Under the pieces are notes generated by a model that worked only from the letters and a program-made list of their open reading frames with translations, did no database searches and had not been told where the DNA came from. Positions 1-7,704 of a stretch of 16,522 nucleotides of DNA are shown here, in pieces. Each line of letters begins with the position of its first letter. The first letter of the stretch is position 1. This DNA comes from Brevundimonas sp. GTDB taxonomy: Bacteria; Pseudomonadota; Alphaproteobacteria; Caulobacterales; Caulobacteraceae. The stretch covers positions 1 to 16,522 of the forward strand of contig NZ_JAVHLH010000034.1 of NCBI RefSeq assembly GCF_031082345.1, in the 5' to 3' direction. A program made the position numbers and the translations under genes.

Positions 1-603
1 CGCCCGGGCGGGTCCGGGGCGGACGGGCCGGGCGTCATCCTCATCGGCGCCTCGACCGGCGGCCCGCCGGCCCTGCTGAAACTGTTCGCCGCGCTGCGCG
101 GCGCGGTGGAGCAGCCGATCCTCCTGACCCAGCACATGCCGCCCACCTTCACCGCCCTGCTGGCGGAGCAGCTGTCGCGCGCCGGGGACCGGCCGTGCGC
201 GGAGGCCAGGGACGGCGACCGGATCAAGCCGGGCCATTGCTACGTCGCGCCCGGCGGCTGGCACATGACCGTCGCCCGCGAGGGCGCGATGCCGACCCTG
301 CGCCTGAACCAGGACCCGCCCGAGAATTTCTGCCGTCCCGCCGTCGATCCGCTGTTCCGCACGGCGGCCCGGGTGTTCGGCGCCGGCGCGCTGGGCGTCA
401 TTCTGACCGGCATGGGATCGGACGGGGCGCAGGGCTGCGAGGCCCTGGCCCGCGCGGGCGGGCATTTCATCGTCCAGGACGAGGCCTCCAGCGTGGTCTG
501 GGGCATGCCCGGCGCGGCCGCCGCGACCGGGCTCGCCGGAGGGATCCTGCCGCTCGACCAGATCGGCCCCTGGGTCCGACGCGTCAGCGGAGCGGCGCCA
601 TGA
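1..603 (+). CDS. cheB: Chemotaxis protein-glutamate methylesterase/glutamine deamidase CheB (C-terminal part; 5' end outside window)
   Basis: The frame is open from the first base, so only the last 200 residues are present; the receiver domain and linker should lie upstream. This is the CheB catalytic domain, which removes methyl groups from receptor glutamates and deamidates glutamines during adaptation. Numbering from the window edge, the catalytic triad is visible: Ser18 in IGASTGGP, His45 in TQHMP and Asp141 in GMGSDGAQG. The spacing (27 and 123 residues from the Ser) is almost that of enteric CheB. The TGA stop overlaps the cheR start as ATGA, so the two adaptation enzymes are probably translationally coupled. 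A GTG at 106 is not the start, because the catalytic serine lies before it. Confidence 0.96.
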   Translation, partial: RPGGSGADGPGVILIGASTGGPPALLKLFAALRGAVEQPILLTQHMPPTFTALLAEQLSRAGDRPCAEARDGDRIKPGHCYVAPGGWHMTVAREGAMPTLRLNQDPPENFCRPAVDPLFRTAARVFGAGALGVILTGMGSDGAQGCEALARAGGHFIVQDEASSVVWGMPGAAAATGLAGGILPLDQIGPWVRRVSGAAP

Positions 604-1433
604 CCGGACCGGACTACGATCATTTCTGCCGGCTGGTGCGGCAGAGGTCCGGCCTCGTCCTGACCCCCGAGAAGGCCTATCTCGTGTCCAGCCGTCTGGC
701 CCCGGTCGCGCGGACCGAGGGACTGGGCACTGTGGCGCAGTTGCTCGCCGTGCTCCGGATCGGCGCGTCGGAGGCCCTTGTGCAGCAGGCGGTCGACGTC
801 ATGGCGACCCACGAATCCTATTTCTTCCGGGACGCCGCCCCCTTCGAACAGCTGGCGGACTCGGTCCTGCCGCCGCTGATCGCCGCCCGGCAGACCCAGC
901 GCACCCTGCGCATCTGGTGCGCCGCCTGCTCCAGCGGTCAGGAGCCCTATTCCGTCGCCATGATCCTGATGGAGATGGGACACCGGCTGGCGGGCTGGAA
1001 GCTGGAAATCCTCGCCACGGACATGTCCGAGCCCATCCTGCGCAAGGCGAGCGCGGGCCTGTACAATGACTTCGAGGTCAAACGGGGCCTCTCTGCGGAG
1101 CGCCAGGCGCGCTGGTTCACGCAGGAACCGGACGGCTGGCGCGTGTCGCCGAAGCTGCAGCAGATGGTCCGGTTCCGCCCCCACAACCTGCTGCAAGGTT
1201 CGTCCGGCCTCGGTGTCTTCGACGTGATCTTCTGCCGCAATGTGCTGATCTATTTCGACATCGAGACCAAGCGCCAGATTCTCGATCAGCTCAGGCGCGC
1301 GATGGCGGTCGACGGCTCCCTGCTGCTCGGCAGCGCCGAGACCGTGCTGGGCGTTTCGGACGCCGTGCAGCCGGTCCCGGGGCTGCGCGGACTCTACCGC
1401 CCTGCCGACGGCAGCCTGGCCCGCTCCGCCTGA
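600..1433 (+). CDS. cheR: Chemotaxis protein methyltransferase CheR
   Basis: This 277-residue protein is of normal CheR length. It transfers methyl groups from S-adenosylmethionine to chemoreceptor glutamates, opposing CheB. An N-terminal helical domain (about 1-75) leads into THESYFFRD (70-78), the SAM-binding motif I IWCAACSSGQEPYS (105-118), ATDMS (139-143) and FCRNVLIYF (211-219), all signatures of CheR. The ATG at 600 is chosen because it overlaps the cheB stop as ATGA and gives the usual N-terminus; the frame stays open upstream to 195 but would run antiparallel in meaning through cheB. No TPR extension is present. The receptor at 1512-3479 has no C-terminal NWETF-like tether, so CheR presumably binds it without one. 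Confidence 0.96.
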   Translation: MTGPDYDHFCRLVRQRSGLVLTPEKAYLVSSRLAPVARTEGLGTVAQLLAVLRIGASEALVQQAVDVMATHESYFFRDAAPFEQLADSVLPPLIAARQTQRTLRIWCAACSSGQEPYSVAMILMEMGHRLAGWKLEILATDMSEPILRKASAGLYNDFEVKRGLSAERQARWFTQEPDGWRVSPKLQQMVRFRPHNLLQGSSGLGVFDVIFCRNVLIYFDIETKRQILDQLRRAMAVDGSLLLGSAETVLGVSDAVQPVPGLRGLYRPADGSLARSA

Positions 1434-1458
1434 GCGCCTCCTTCCGCCCGAAACGCAA

Positions 1459-1486
1459 CCGGCCCGCCGACGAAGCGGCGGGCCGG
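1459..1486. terminator. GC-rich hairpin between convergent cheR and receptor gene
   Basis: A perfect 11-bp stem (CCGGCCCGCCG / CGGCGGGCCGG) encloses a 6-base loop ACGAAG. It lies between the convergent ends of cheR and the receptor gene, so it could terminate both. The plus side has no T-tract. Read on the minus strand, the stem is followed by TTGCGTTT, which is more terminator-like for the receptor operon. Confidence 0.6.
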
Positions 1487-1511
1487 CGGATCGATAGGGC
1501 CGCGAACCGGT

Positions 1512-3479
1512 CTAGAGCAGGCCGTCCATTTCGCGGCTGAGGGCCTCGGCCTGGACCGCCAGCTCGGCCGAGGCGGTGAGCAGCTGGGCCGAGGCGGCGC
1601 TGGTCTGGGACACGCCCTCGTTCAGTCCCTGGATGTTGCTGGAGACCTCCTGGGTGCTGGCCGCGGCCTCGGTCACATTGGCCGAGATTTCCCCGGTGGC
1701 GGCGGACTGTTCCTCAACGGCGCTGGCGATGGCCGAGGCGATCTCGGCGACCTTGCCGATCGTGTCCGCGATGCCCTGGATGGCGGAGACCGAGGTGCTC
1801 GTCGCCGCCTGCATGGCCGAGACCTCCGAGGAGATCTCGTGCGTGGCCTTGGCGGTCTGGTCGCTGAGGCTCTTCACCTCGGACGCCACCACCGCGAAGC
1901 CCTTGCCGGCGTCTCCGGCGCGGGCCGCCTCGATCGTGGCGTTCAGCGCGAGCAGCTTGGTCTGGCCGGCGATGTTGTTGATCAGGGTGACCACGTTGCC
2001 GATCTTCTGGGCCGCCTCCGCCAGGGTCTGGATGGCCGCCTTGGTGGTGTCCGTCTCCGACACGGCCCGCTGGGTGATGTTGGTGGACTCGGCGACCTGC
2101 CGGGCGATCTCCGAAATCGAGGCCGAGAGCTCCTCCCCCGCCGCCGAGACGGTCTGGACGTTGCTGGACGCCACCTGGGCCGCACTGGCGACCGCGGCCG
2201 CCTGGTTGGTCGCCTCCGCGGCGGTCTCGGCCATGGCCTCGGCCGTCGCGCGCATCTCCGTGGAGGCGGAGGAGACGATGTTGGAGATCTCCTTGACCCG
2301 CTCGGCGATCTTGCGCTGCGTGGTGATGTCCGAGGCGTACTTCATCACCTTCATCGGCTTGCCGGAGGCGTCGCAGATCGGGTTGTAGCTGGCCTGGATC
2401 CACACCTCGGACCCATCCTTGGTGATCCGCTTGTACTGGTTGCTGTCGTGCTCCCCGCGGTTCAGCTTCTCCCAGAAGGCGCGGTACTCGGGCGTGTTAC
2501 GCTCGGCCGGCGCCAGGAACATGCTGTGATGCTGGCCCTGGATCTCTTCCAGGCTGTAGCCGAGGGTCTTCAGGAAGTTGGGGTTCGCGGTCACGACCCG
2601 GCCGTCCATGGAGAACTCGATCACCGCCTGGGCCTTGCTGATCGCCGCCATCTGGTTGGCCAGATCGGTGTTCAGCGCTTCGGCCGCGCGGATCTCCGTC
2701 ACATTGGCCCACTCCAGGGAGTTGCCGACGTGGTTTCCCTGCTCGTCATAGGTGGCGTTCACACAGAGGTGGATAAGCAGGCTGCCGACGCGAATGTCCG
2801 TCTCGTAGGGCATCCGTGACGGGTCGGCGAGCAGGCGGCGCTGGTGCGACGGGTCCTTGTGGAAGCGATCGATGCAGGTGCCGACGATCCGGTCCGGATC
2901 GAAGTCGGACCACAGCAGCCGGATCTCCGGCGCGATGCCCTTGAGCAGCGCCTTGGTGCTCTCGTTGACGTAGGTGATGTTCAGGTCGCGGTCGACCATC
3001 ATGACCGAGCTGGACAGGGTGTCCGCGGCGCGCTGGACCCGCAGGCCCGCCTGCCGTTCCTGGACGATGCGGGTGATGTCCGTCGCGTATTTGACGACCT
3101 TCGTGGGCCGGCCCGAGCCGTCCATGATGGGGTTGTAGCTGGCCTGGATCCACACCTCGCGGCCACCCTTGCCGATGCGCCGATACTGGCCCGCGTCGTG
3201 CTCGCCGCGTCCCAGCCGCTCCCAGAAGGCGCGATACTCGGGGCCCGCCTGCTCGACTGGATCGACGAACAGGCTGTGGTGCTTGCCGCGAACCTCGGCC
3301 AGCGAATAGCCGAGGGCGTTGAGGAAATTGTCGTTGGCGTCGAGGACCGTTCCGTCGAGGTCGAACTCGATCACCGCCTGGGACTTGCGGATGGCGTCGA
3401 CCTGCCCCCGGTAGTCCTCCAGCAGAGCGTCGGAAGCCAGGGGGTCGTCGTGCACTTTGAGGGCGGCGGCGGTGGACAT
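1512..3479 (-). CDS. Soluble methyl-accepting chemotaxis protein with three PAS-like domains
   Basis: This 655-residue receptor has no signal peptide, membrane segment or HAMP domain and so should be cytoplasmic. PAS domains span about 28-136 and 278-386 and are near copies of each other; a more divergent PAS-like unit lies between them (about 148-265). The signalling domain occupies about 395-655, with the highly conserved hairpin tip around 493-550 ([20 protein letters not shown] within it), which contacts CheA and CheW. PAS pairs of this kind occur in soluble receptors such as AerC (FAD-binding) and BdlA, so intracellular redox or energy sensing is a reasonable inference; the ligand is unknown. 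The ATG at 3479 follows AGAAGGA at good spacing; the open frame continues to 3650 but would run into cheW. It is last in the cheA-cheW-receptor operon, 62 bp after cheW, and ends EMDGLL without a CheR/CheB-tethering pentapeptide. Confidence 0.93.
   Translation of the reverse strand: MSTAAALKVHDDPLASDALLEDYRGQVDAIRKSQAVIEFDLDGTVLDANDNFLNALGYSLAEVRGKHHSLFVDPVEQAGPEYRAFWERLGRGEHDAGQYRRIGKGGREVWIQASYNPIMDGSGRPTKVVKYATDITRIVQERQAGLRVQRAADTLSSSVMMVDRDLNITYVNESTKALLKGIAPEIRLLWSDFDPDRIVGTCIDRFHKDPSHQRRLLADPSRMPYETDIRVGSLLIHLCVNATYDEQGNHVGNSLEWANVTEIRAAEALNTDLANQMAAISKAQAVIEFSMDGRVVTANPNFLKTLGYSLEEIQGQHHSMFLAPAERNTPEYRAFWEKLNRGEHDSNQYKRITKDGSEVWIQASYNPICDASGKPMKVMKYASDITTQRKIAERVKEISNIVSSASTEMRATAEAMAETAAEATNQAAAVASAAQVASSNVQTVSAAGEELSASISEIARQVAESTNITQRAVSETDTTKAAIQTLAEAAQKIGNVVTLINNIAGQTKLLALNATIEAARAGDAGKGFAVVASEVKSLSDQTAKATHEISSEVSAMQAATSTSVSAIQGIADTIGKVAEIASAIASAVEEQSAATGEISANVTEAAASTQEVSSNIQGLNEGVSQTSAASAQLLTASAELAVQAEALSREMDGLL
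2380..2409. repeat. 30-bp direct repeat, copy in the third PAS domain
   Basis: This stretch is identical over 30 bases to 3130-3159. It encodes the [10 protein letters not shown] part of the PAS domain. The two copies lie exactly 750 bp apart, which is the 250-residue offset between the duplicated PAS domains. Confidence 0.9.
3130..3159. repeat. 30-bp direct repeat, copy in the first PAS domain
   Basis: Partner of 2380-2409, encoding the same [15 protein letters not shown] segment in the N-terminal PAS domain. It marks an internal duplication within the receptor gene. Confidence 0.9.
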
Positions 3480-3541
3480 GGCGGGTTCCTTCTGGGGCTC
3501 GCCGACCGGGCTGTCGGCGGGGTTGGGCGGAGGTTTTCTTG

Positions 3542-4024
3542 TCAGGCGGCCAGGGTTGAGGGTCCGGTCAGCGTCAGGACCTGGGCGATGTTCAGGACCA
3601 GCAGCAGCTCGTTCTCGAGGCGATAGAGGCCGGTGCAGACGGCGCGCCATTCCGGCGAAAGCGTCACGGGGCCGGGCTCATGCTCGGCCAGCTCCAGCCA
3701 CAGGACGTCGCCGACGTCATCCACGACCAGCGCATAGAGTTCGCCGCCGTGCTCGACGATCACGCTCATCGAGCGGTCCTCCGGCGCGCGCGGCTCCATG
3801 CCCAGGCGACAGCGCATGTCCACCGCCGTGACGATACGGCCGCGAAGGTTGAGCGATCCCGCCACCTCCGGCGGGGCGAGAGGCACCCGGTTGATCGGGG
3901 TCTCTGAAATGACGTCCTGCACCGACAGGACCGGCACGCCGAAGGTCTGGGCGCCGACCCGGATCGACACCAGGCCGTCGGAGGAGTCGGTCGCGACCAG
4001 GGAGTTTTCGACCCGGATGCTCAT
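3542..4024 (-). CDS. cheW: Chemotaxis coupling protein CheW
   Basis: This 160-residue protein matches a single CheW domain, the SH3-like adaptor that links receptors to the CheA kinase. The typical core is present: [20 protein letters not shown] near the N-terminus, then [14 protein letters not shown] (58-71) with the conserved RG pair, and [10 protein letters not shown] further on. The ATG overlaps the cheA stop as ATGA on the minus strand, indicating translational coupling to cheA. The receptor gene follows 62 bp downstream. It is a single-domain protein, whereas cheA next door has two CheW-like domains of its own. Confidence 0.95.
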   Translation of the reverse strand: MSIRVENSLVATDSSDGLVSIRVGAQTFGVPVLSVQDVISETPINRVPLAPPEVAGSLNLRGRIVTAVDMRCRLGMEPRAPEDRSMSVIVEHGGELYALVVDDVGDVLWLELAEHEPGPVTLSPEWRAVCTGLYRLENELLLVLNIAQVLTLTGPSTLAA

Positions 4025-7008
4025 GCGGCTCCCCTGAGTTCGCCCATGGCGCCCGACACGGCGTCGAGGAGCGTTGAATGGGACATTCCGCCCGCGCCTT
4101 CGGTCGTCATGGTGTTGTGGACGGCGAGGCTGAGCAGCGGCGTTCTGTGCCAGCCGGATGCACGATTCAGCGTCGCCGCCAGTTGCCGCGCGCTTTCCGG
4201 GCTGGAGGTGTCGGCCATGATCAGCTGGAACTGTTCGCCGGCGTCATAGAGGCCGAGCGCCACGACCGGGTCTTCCGCCACGACCACCTCATATCCCGCC
4301 TGGGCCAGCAGGGGCCGGAGCAGGAGTTGCGAGAACGGGCTCTGGTCGACCAGCAGCAGGCGTCGCCGGGCGGCGCCCTCCGCGACGGTCGTCTGATCCG
4401 TCGGCTCGACCGCCGGCGCGGAGGGCGCCTCGGCCCGGCGGTCGCCGCCCCCGGCGGGGGCGGCGGGCGCTTCGTCGGGGAAAGCCCGGCTCCAGTAGTA
4501 GGAGACGTCGATCAGCTCCGTCGCCACCCCGCCGATGATGAGTCCGCCCAGGGCGCCCGCGCCGGCGGCGGTCATGTCGGTCTCGACCACGCTCTCGACG
4601 ATGTCGACGATCTCGTTGACGAGCAGCCCCACGGACCGGTCATCCCGGGTGAAGACCAGCAGCGGGCGCTGGTCCGGCCCGTCCCAGGCGCCCGCCGAGG
4701 ACGCGTCCGGGCCAATGATCGGCATGAGGCGTCCGCGATACTGGATGACGCTGCGGCCATCGATCCATTCGATCTGATCGGCCGCGACCTCCTCGATGCG
4801 CGAGACGCTCGCCAGCGGCGCGGCCTTGAGCGTGTCGTTGGCGGCGCGGAACACCAGAAGGGCGGACATCGCCTGGCGCTGGCCGGCGTCCTCGGCGTCG
4901 TCGTTTTCCAGCAACCCGGCGGCGCCCTGGCCCGCGCCCGTCTCGACGGAAACCCCCTTGAGGTCGAGGATCAGGATGACCGCCCCGTCCCCCAGGATGG
5001 TGGCCCCCGAATAGAGCTTCAGGTGCCGCAGGACGCTGGCGACCGGCTTGACCACGATCTCCTCGGTGTCGAAGACCCGGTCCACGATCACGCCGAAGGT
5101 GAAGGCGCCGACCCGCGCCACGATGATGCAGGTTTCGGCCGGCGGCTCGCCCGCGGGCTCGAGGCCCAGCAGCGTCTGCAGCGACACCAGCGGCAACAGG
5201 CGGTCGCGCAGCCTCAGCACCGCCACCCCGTCGATGTATTCGATGGTCCGTCCCGAGCCGTCGCTGGCGCTGACCAGCTCCACCAGGCTGGACTGGGGCA
5301 TGGCGAACCGCTCGCCGCAGCATTCCACGATCAGGGCCGAGACGATCGTCAGGGTCAGGGGGATGCGGATGGTGAAACAGGCCCCGCGGCCCTCGACCGA
5401 GGCCAGTTCGATCGCCCCGCCGATCTTTTCGATATTGGTCCTGACCACGTCCATCCCGACGCCCCGACCGGACACGGAGGTCACCTCGGCGGCGGTCGAA
5501 AGCCCGGGCAGGAAGATCAACTGCCGCGCCTCGAGATCGGACATCTGCTCGGCCTGGAGGGGCGTCAGGACGCCGGCCGCCACCGCCTTGGCGCGGAGCT
5601 TGTCGGCCGGGAGCCCCCGCCCGTCGTCGGAAATCTCGATGACGATCGCGCCGCCCTCGTGGCGCGCCTGCAGGGTGATCCGCCCGGTCTCCGGCTTGCC
5701 GGCCGCCGCCCGTTCGGCGGGCGTCTCCAGCCCGTGATCCGCGGCGTTGCGGATCATGTGGGTCAGCGGGTCCTTGATCAGTTCGAGGACCTGGCGATCC
5801 AGTTCGGTGTCCTGTCCGACCATGACGAGGTCGATCGACTTGCCGAGGTCCTGGGCCAGGTCCCGCACCAGCCGCGGCAGCTTGGCCCAGGCCCCGCTGA
5901 TCGGCTGCATCCGCGTGGTCATCACGCCTTCCTGCAGCTCGCTGGTGACCTGGTTGAGCCGGTTCAGCGGCGCCGCGAACGGGCTCTCGGGCTCGAGGCG
6001 AAGGGTCTGGATCAGCTGGTTGCGGATCAGCACCAGCTCGCTGACCACCGTCATCAGGTGCTCCAGCGCATCGACGCTGACCCGGATGGTCTGGGCCGGG
6101 CCGGCGGTCTCGGTCTCGCCCTTCGGCGACGGCGCCTCCGGGCGGGACGGCGGCACGGCCGCCGGATCGAGCGCGGCGACGGCCTCGACCGTCTCCGCCG
6201 CGGGCGGTTCCGGCGCAGACTCCGCCGCTTCCGCGGGTTCGCAATCGACCAGCATGGCCAGTTGGTCGACGGCGGCCTCGGGGATGTCCAGCGCACCGAG
6301 GGATTCCCCGAACAGGGCGAACACCCTTTCAGCCTCCGCCCCCGTCAGGGGGACGTCGACGAAACCGGACAGGGCGATTGCGAATCCGCGTCCCCGCTCC
6401 GCCTTCCGGGCCAGGGCGCCGAGGCTTTCGCGGATCGCGGCCTGGAGCCGGTCCGGATCCGCATTCCCGAACAGGGCTCCGACGACGCCGTCCGAAGACA
6501 GCCGGCCGACCGTGGCCTCGGCCGCCGCATCGAGGGTGGCGTCTCCGCCCAGACGGTCGATCAGGCGGCGGGCGTCCCCGTCGCCCTGTGGGGTCTCATC
6601 CGCGGCCGGCGCATCCGCCGCTGCCGGGAGGGCGGTCTCGAGCAGGCCTTCCAGCCGGGCGATCAGCGCAGAATCATCGCCTTCCGGTTCGGACGCCGTG
6701 GCCCCGAGCGCGTCGGTCAGGGACCGGATCAGATCCACCGTCTCGAGGACGGCCGACACCGCCACCGGCGTCACCGGCAAGACCCCGTCCCGGAAAGCGC
6801 CGAGCACGTTCTCCGCCGCGTGGGCCACGGTCTGCAGCCGGACCAGCCCCAGGAAGCCGCAGGTGCCCTTGATGGTGTGAATCAGTCTGAAGATGCCGCC
6901 GAGGGTGGCGGGGTCGCCCGGCTGCTGCTCGAACCGCACCAATTCGCTGTCGAGCGCTTCCAGCCCCTCGCGGGTCTCGGCGATAAAGTCAGCAACCAAG
7001 TCGTCCAA
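4021..7008 (-). CDS. cheA: Chemotaxis histidine kinase CheA, hybrid form with two CheW-like domains and a C-terminal receiver-like domain
   Basis: This 995-residue kinase autophosphorylates in response to receptors and passes phosphate to CheY and CheB. Domains in order: HPt (1-105) with phospho-accepting His44 in LIHTIKGTCGFLG; a globin-like segment (about 147-254) where P2 would normally be; a Pro/Ala-rich linker; dimerisation helices (about 305-375); the ATPase with N box HMIRNAADHGLE (417-428), DDGRGL (461-466) and GRGVGMDVV (515-523); CheW-like domain 1 (about 551-690); CheW-like domain 2 (about 713-845), more divergent; another linker; and a receiver-like domain (about 882-990). Typical CheA is roughly 650-750 residues. 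The start is TTG at 7008: no in-frame ATG fits, MDDLVADFIAETREGLE matches the usual CheA N-terminus, and a G-rich stretch lies just upstream. It is first in the operon with cheW and the receptor. Confidence 0.96.
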   Translation of the reverse strand: MDDLVADFIAETREGLEALDSELVRFEQQPGDPATLGGIFRLIHTIKGTCGFLGLVRLQTVAHAAENVLGAFRDGVLPVTPVAVSAVLETVDLIRSLTDALGATASEPEGDDSALIARLEGLLETALPAAADAPAADETPQGDGDARRLIDRLGGDATLDAAAEATVGRLSSDGVVGALFGNADPDRLQAAIRESLGALARKAERGRGFAIALSGFVDVPLTGAEAERVFALFGESLGALDIPEAAVDQLAMLVDCEPAEAAESAPEPPAAETVEAVAALDPAAVPPSRPEAPSPKGETETAGPAQTIRVSVDALEHLMTVVSELVLIRNQLIQTLRLEPESPFAAPLNRLNQVTSELQEGVMTTRMQPISGAWAKLPRLVRDLAQDLGKSIDLVMVGQDTELDRQVLELIKDPLTHMIRNAADHGLETPAERAAAGKPETGRITLQARHEGGAIVIEISDDGRGLPADKLRAKAVAAGVLTPLQAEQMSDLEARQLIFLPGLSTAAEVTSVSGRGVGMDVVRTNIEKIGGAIELASVEGRGACFTIRIPLTLTIVSALIVECCGERFAMPQSSLVELVSASDGSGRTIEYIDGVAVLRLRDRLLPLVSLQTLLGLEPAGEPPAETCIIVARVGAFTFGVIVDRVFDTEEIVVKPVASVLRHLKLYSGATILGDGAVILILDLKGVSVETGAGQGAAGLLENDDAEDAGQRQAMSALLVFRAANDTLKAAPLASVSRIEEVAADQIEWIDGRSVIQYRGRLMPIIGPDASSAGAWDGPDQRPLLVFTRDDRSVGLLVNEIVDIVESVVETDMTAAGAGALGGLIIGGVATELIDVSYYWSRAFPDEAPAAPAGGGDRRAEAPSAPAVEPTDQTTVAEGAARRRLLLVDQSPFSQLLLRPLLAQAGYEVVVAEDPVVALGLYDAGEQFQLIMADTSSPESARQLAATLNRASGWHRTPLLSLAVHNTMTTEGAGGMSHSTLLDAVSGAMGELRGAA
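4039..4365 (-). other. Degenerate receiver domain at the C-terminus of CheA (residues about 882-990)
   Basis: RRLLLVDQSPFSQLLLRPLL begins like a receiver, with one acidic residue (Asp888) where two are usual. Asp933 in LIMADTS aligns with the phospho-acceptor. The strand-4 Thr/Ser region reads LLSLAVHN, and the conserved strand-5 Lys-Pro is replaced (GGMSHSTLL). The missing lysine suggests weak or no phosphotransfer chemistry. A regulatory or docking role is possible. Confidence 0.7.
6244..6570 (-). other. Truncated-globin-like segment inside CheA (residues about 147-255)
   Basis: Residues 149-152 onwards read LIDRLGGDATLDAAAE, the pattern of the A/B helices of group 1 truncated hemoglobins (LYEKLGG...AVD.AVD). 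GALFGNADPDRLQA resembles the following FFA.VDMA..R turn. Residues 221-254 (LTGAEAERVFALFGESLGAL, then DIPEAAVDQL) resemble the G/H helices (L...HFDAV...L..TL.E.GVPE..I.EV). The middle part that should carry the proximal heme histidine is altered, and no histidine occurs in the segment, so heme binding is unlikely. Assignment is by pattern only. Confidence 0.5.
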
Positions 7009-7051
7009 ACGCCCACCCCCAAATCATCCCATTGGGAGGAAGAAGCAGTGT

Positions 7052-7068
7052 GGTTAATAACTTTCTAA
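7052..7068 (-). promoter_or_regulatory. CtrA-like binding site upstream of cheA
   Basis: Read on the minus strand this is TTAG-N7-TTAACC. It differs from the alphaproteobacterial CtrA consensus TTAA-N7-TTAAC by one base in the first half. It lies about 45-60 bp before the cheA start codon, a plausible promoter position. CtrA is a known cell-cycle regulator of motility genes in Caulobacterales; binding here is inferred from the sequence alone. Confidence 0.5.
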
Positions 7069-7103
7069 TTTGGAAGCACTGTTAGGCCACCGCAGGTCAT
7101 CTA

Positions 7104-7121
7104 AATTCATTCGCTTGAATT
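7104..7121. promoter_or_regulatory. 18-bp dyad, possible operator in the cheA-cheY gap
   Basis: AATTCA and TGAATT form a perfect 6-bp inverted repeat around the 6-base spacer TTCGCT. It sits mid-way between the divergent genes, beside the CtrA-like site and the candidate cheY -35. It could be an operator, or chance in AT-rich DNA. Confidence 0.3.
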
Positions 7122-7316
7122 GAAAGATATAGTATTGCTTGCTTTGGCCATCATTTTGACTTTTTTAGACACGTTTTTACATCAAATAGGTAATTTTTGT
7201 AGTGCCAACCGCCGACCGTGGCTTGTATTTCTGCCTGAGCGGTAACCTGTTGTTATCCATCCGTGGACACCTCTTGTAACGAGGGACGTCCGTGTCTCCG
7301 CAACGAGAGCCCCGGG

Positions 7317-7703
7317 ATGGCAGTCGACAAGTCTATGAAAGTGCTCGTCGTTGACGACTACAAGACGATGGTCCGAATCGTACGCGGGTTGCTCGAGCAG
7401 CTGGGTTTCCAGAACATCGACGACGCCATGGACGGCGCCAGCGCGCTCGAAAAGATCCAGCAAAGCGAATACGGCCTGATCCTGTCGGACTGGAACATGG
7501 CGCCCATGACGGGATACGACCTCCTCAAGGCGGTCAGGGCGGACCCGCGAACCAAGGCGACGCCATTCGTCATGATCACGGCGGAAGCCAAGACTGAAAA
7601 CGTCGTCGCGGCCCGCCAGGCTGGCGTGAACAACTACATCATCAAGCCTTTCACCCTTGCCGTTCTGAAGCAGAAACTCACCACCGTTCTGGGAGAGCTT
7701 TGA
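7317..7703 (+). CDS. cheY: Chemotaxis response regulator CheY
   Basis: This 128-residue single-domain receiver carries the CheA signal to the flagellar motor. It resembles enterobacterial CheY closely: MKVLVVDDYKTMVRIVRGLL with the acidic pair, LILSDWNMAPMTG with the phospho-acceptor Asp, VMITAEAKTENV with the switch Thr, and YIIKPFTLAVLKQKL with the conserved Lys-Pro. The ATG at 7317 gives MAVDKSMKVL, matching the usual N-terminus, with GAGAG upstream; an in-frame ATG at 7263 would add 18 residues unlike a receiver. It is first in an operon with the CheZ-like gene one base after its stop. The likeness to CheZ-dependent CheY proteins fits that neighbour. Confidence 0.95.
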   Translation: MAVDKSMKVLVVDDYKTMVRIVRGLLEQLGFQNIDDAMDGASALEKIQQSEYGLILSDWNMAPMTGYDLLKAVRADPRTKATPFVMITAEAKTENVVAARQAGVNNYIIKPFTLAVLKQKLTTVLGEL

Positions 7704-7704
7704 C

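Larger units (their letters stand above)
7009..7316. promoter_or_regulatory. AT-rich divergent intergenic region between cheA and cheY
   Basis: This is the only long non-coding stretch in the chemotaxis cluster. A hand count gives about 64 G/C in 180 bases (36%) over 7021-7200, against an estimated 65-70% on either side. It must hold the promoters for both the cheA operon (minus) and the cheY operon (plus). TTGACT at 7156-7161 is a candidate -35 for cheY, with TACATC at 7178-7183 as a weak -10 at 16-bp spacing. No clear sigma-54 site was seen. The part from 7201 to 7316 returns to normal GC and would be a cheY leader. Confidence 0.7.

Noticed and set aside
3480..3650. N-terminal extension of the receptor to 3650
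   Set aside because: It would overlap the cheW coding end, is Arg/Pro-rich, and a good AGAAGGA site precedes the internal ATG at 3479.
4078..7068. A 996-codon open frame on the plus strand opposite cheA
   Set aside because: Its translation is rich in Arg, Gly, Asp and His with no domain, as expected from the antisense of a GC-rich gene; cheA on the other strand has clear motifs throughout.
7241..7258. Imperfect inverted repeat GGTAAC / GTTATCC before cheY
   Set aside because: It is mismatched and short; not distinguishable from chance.
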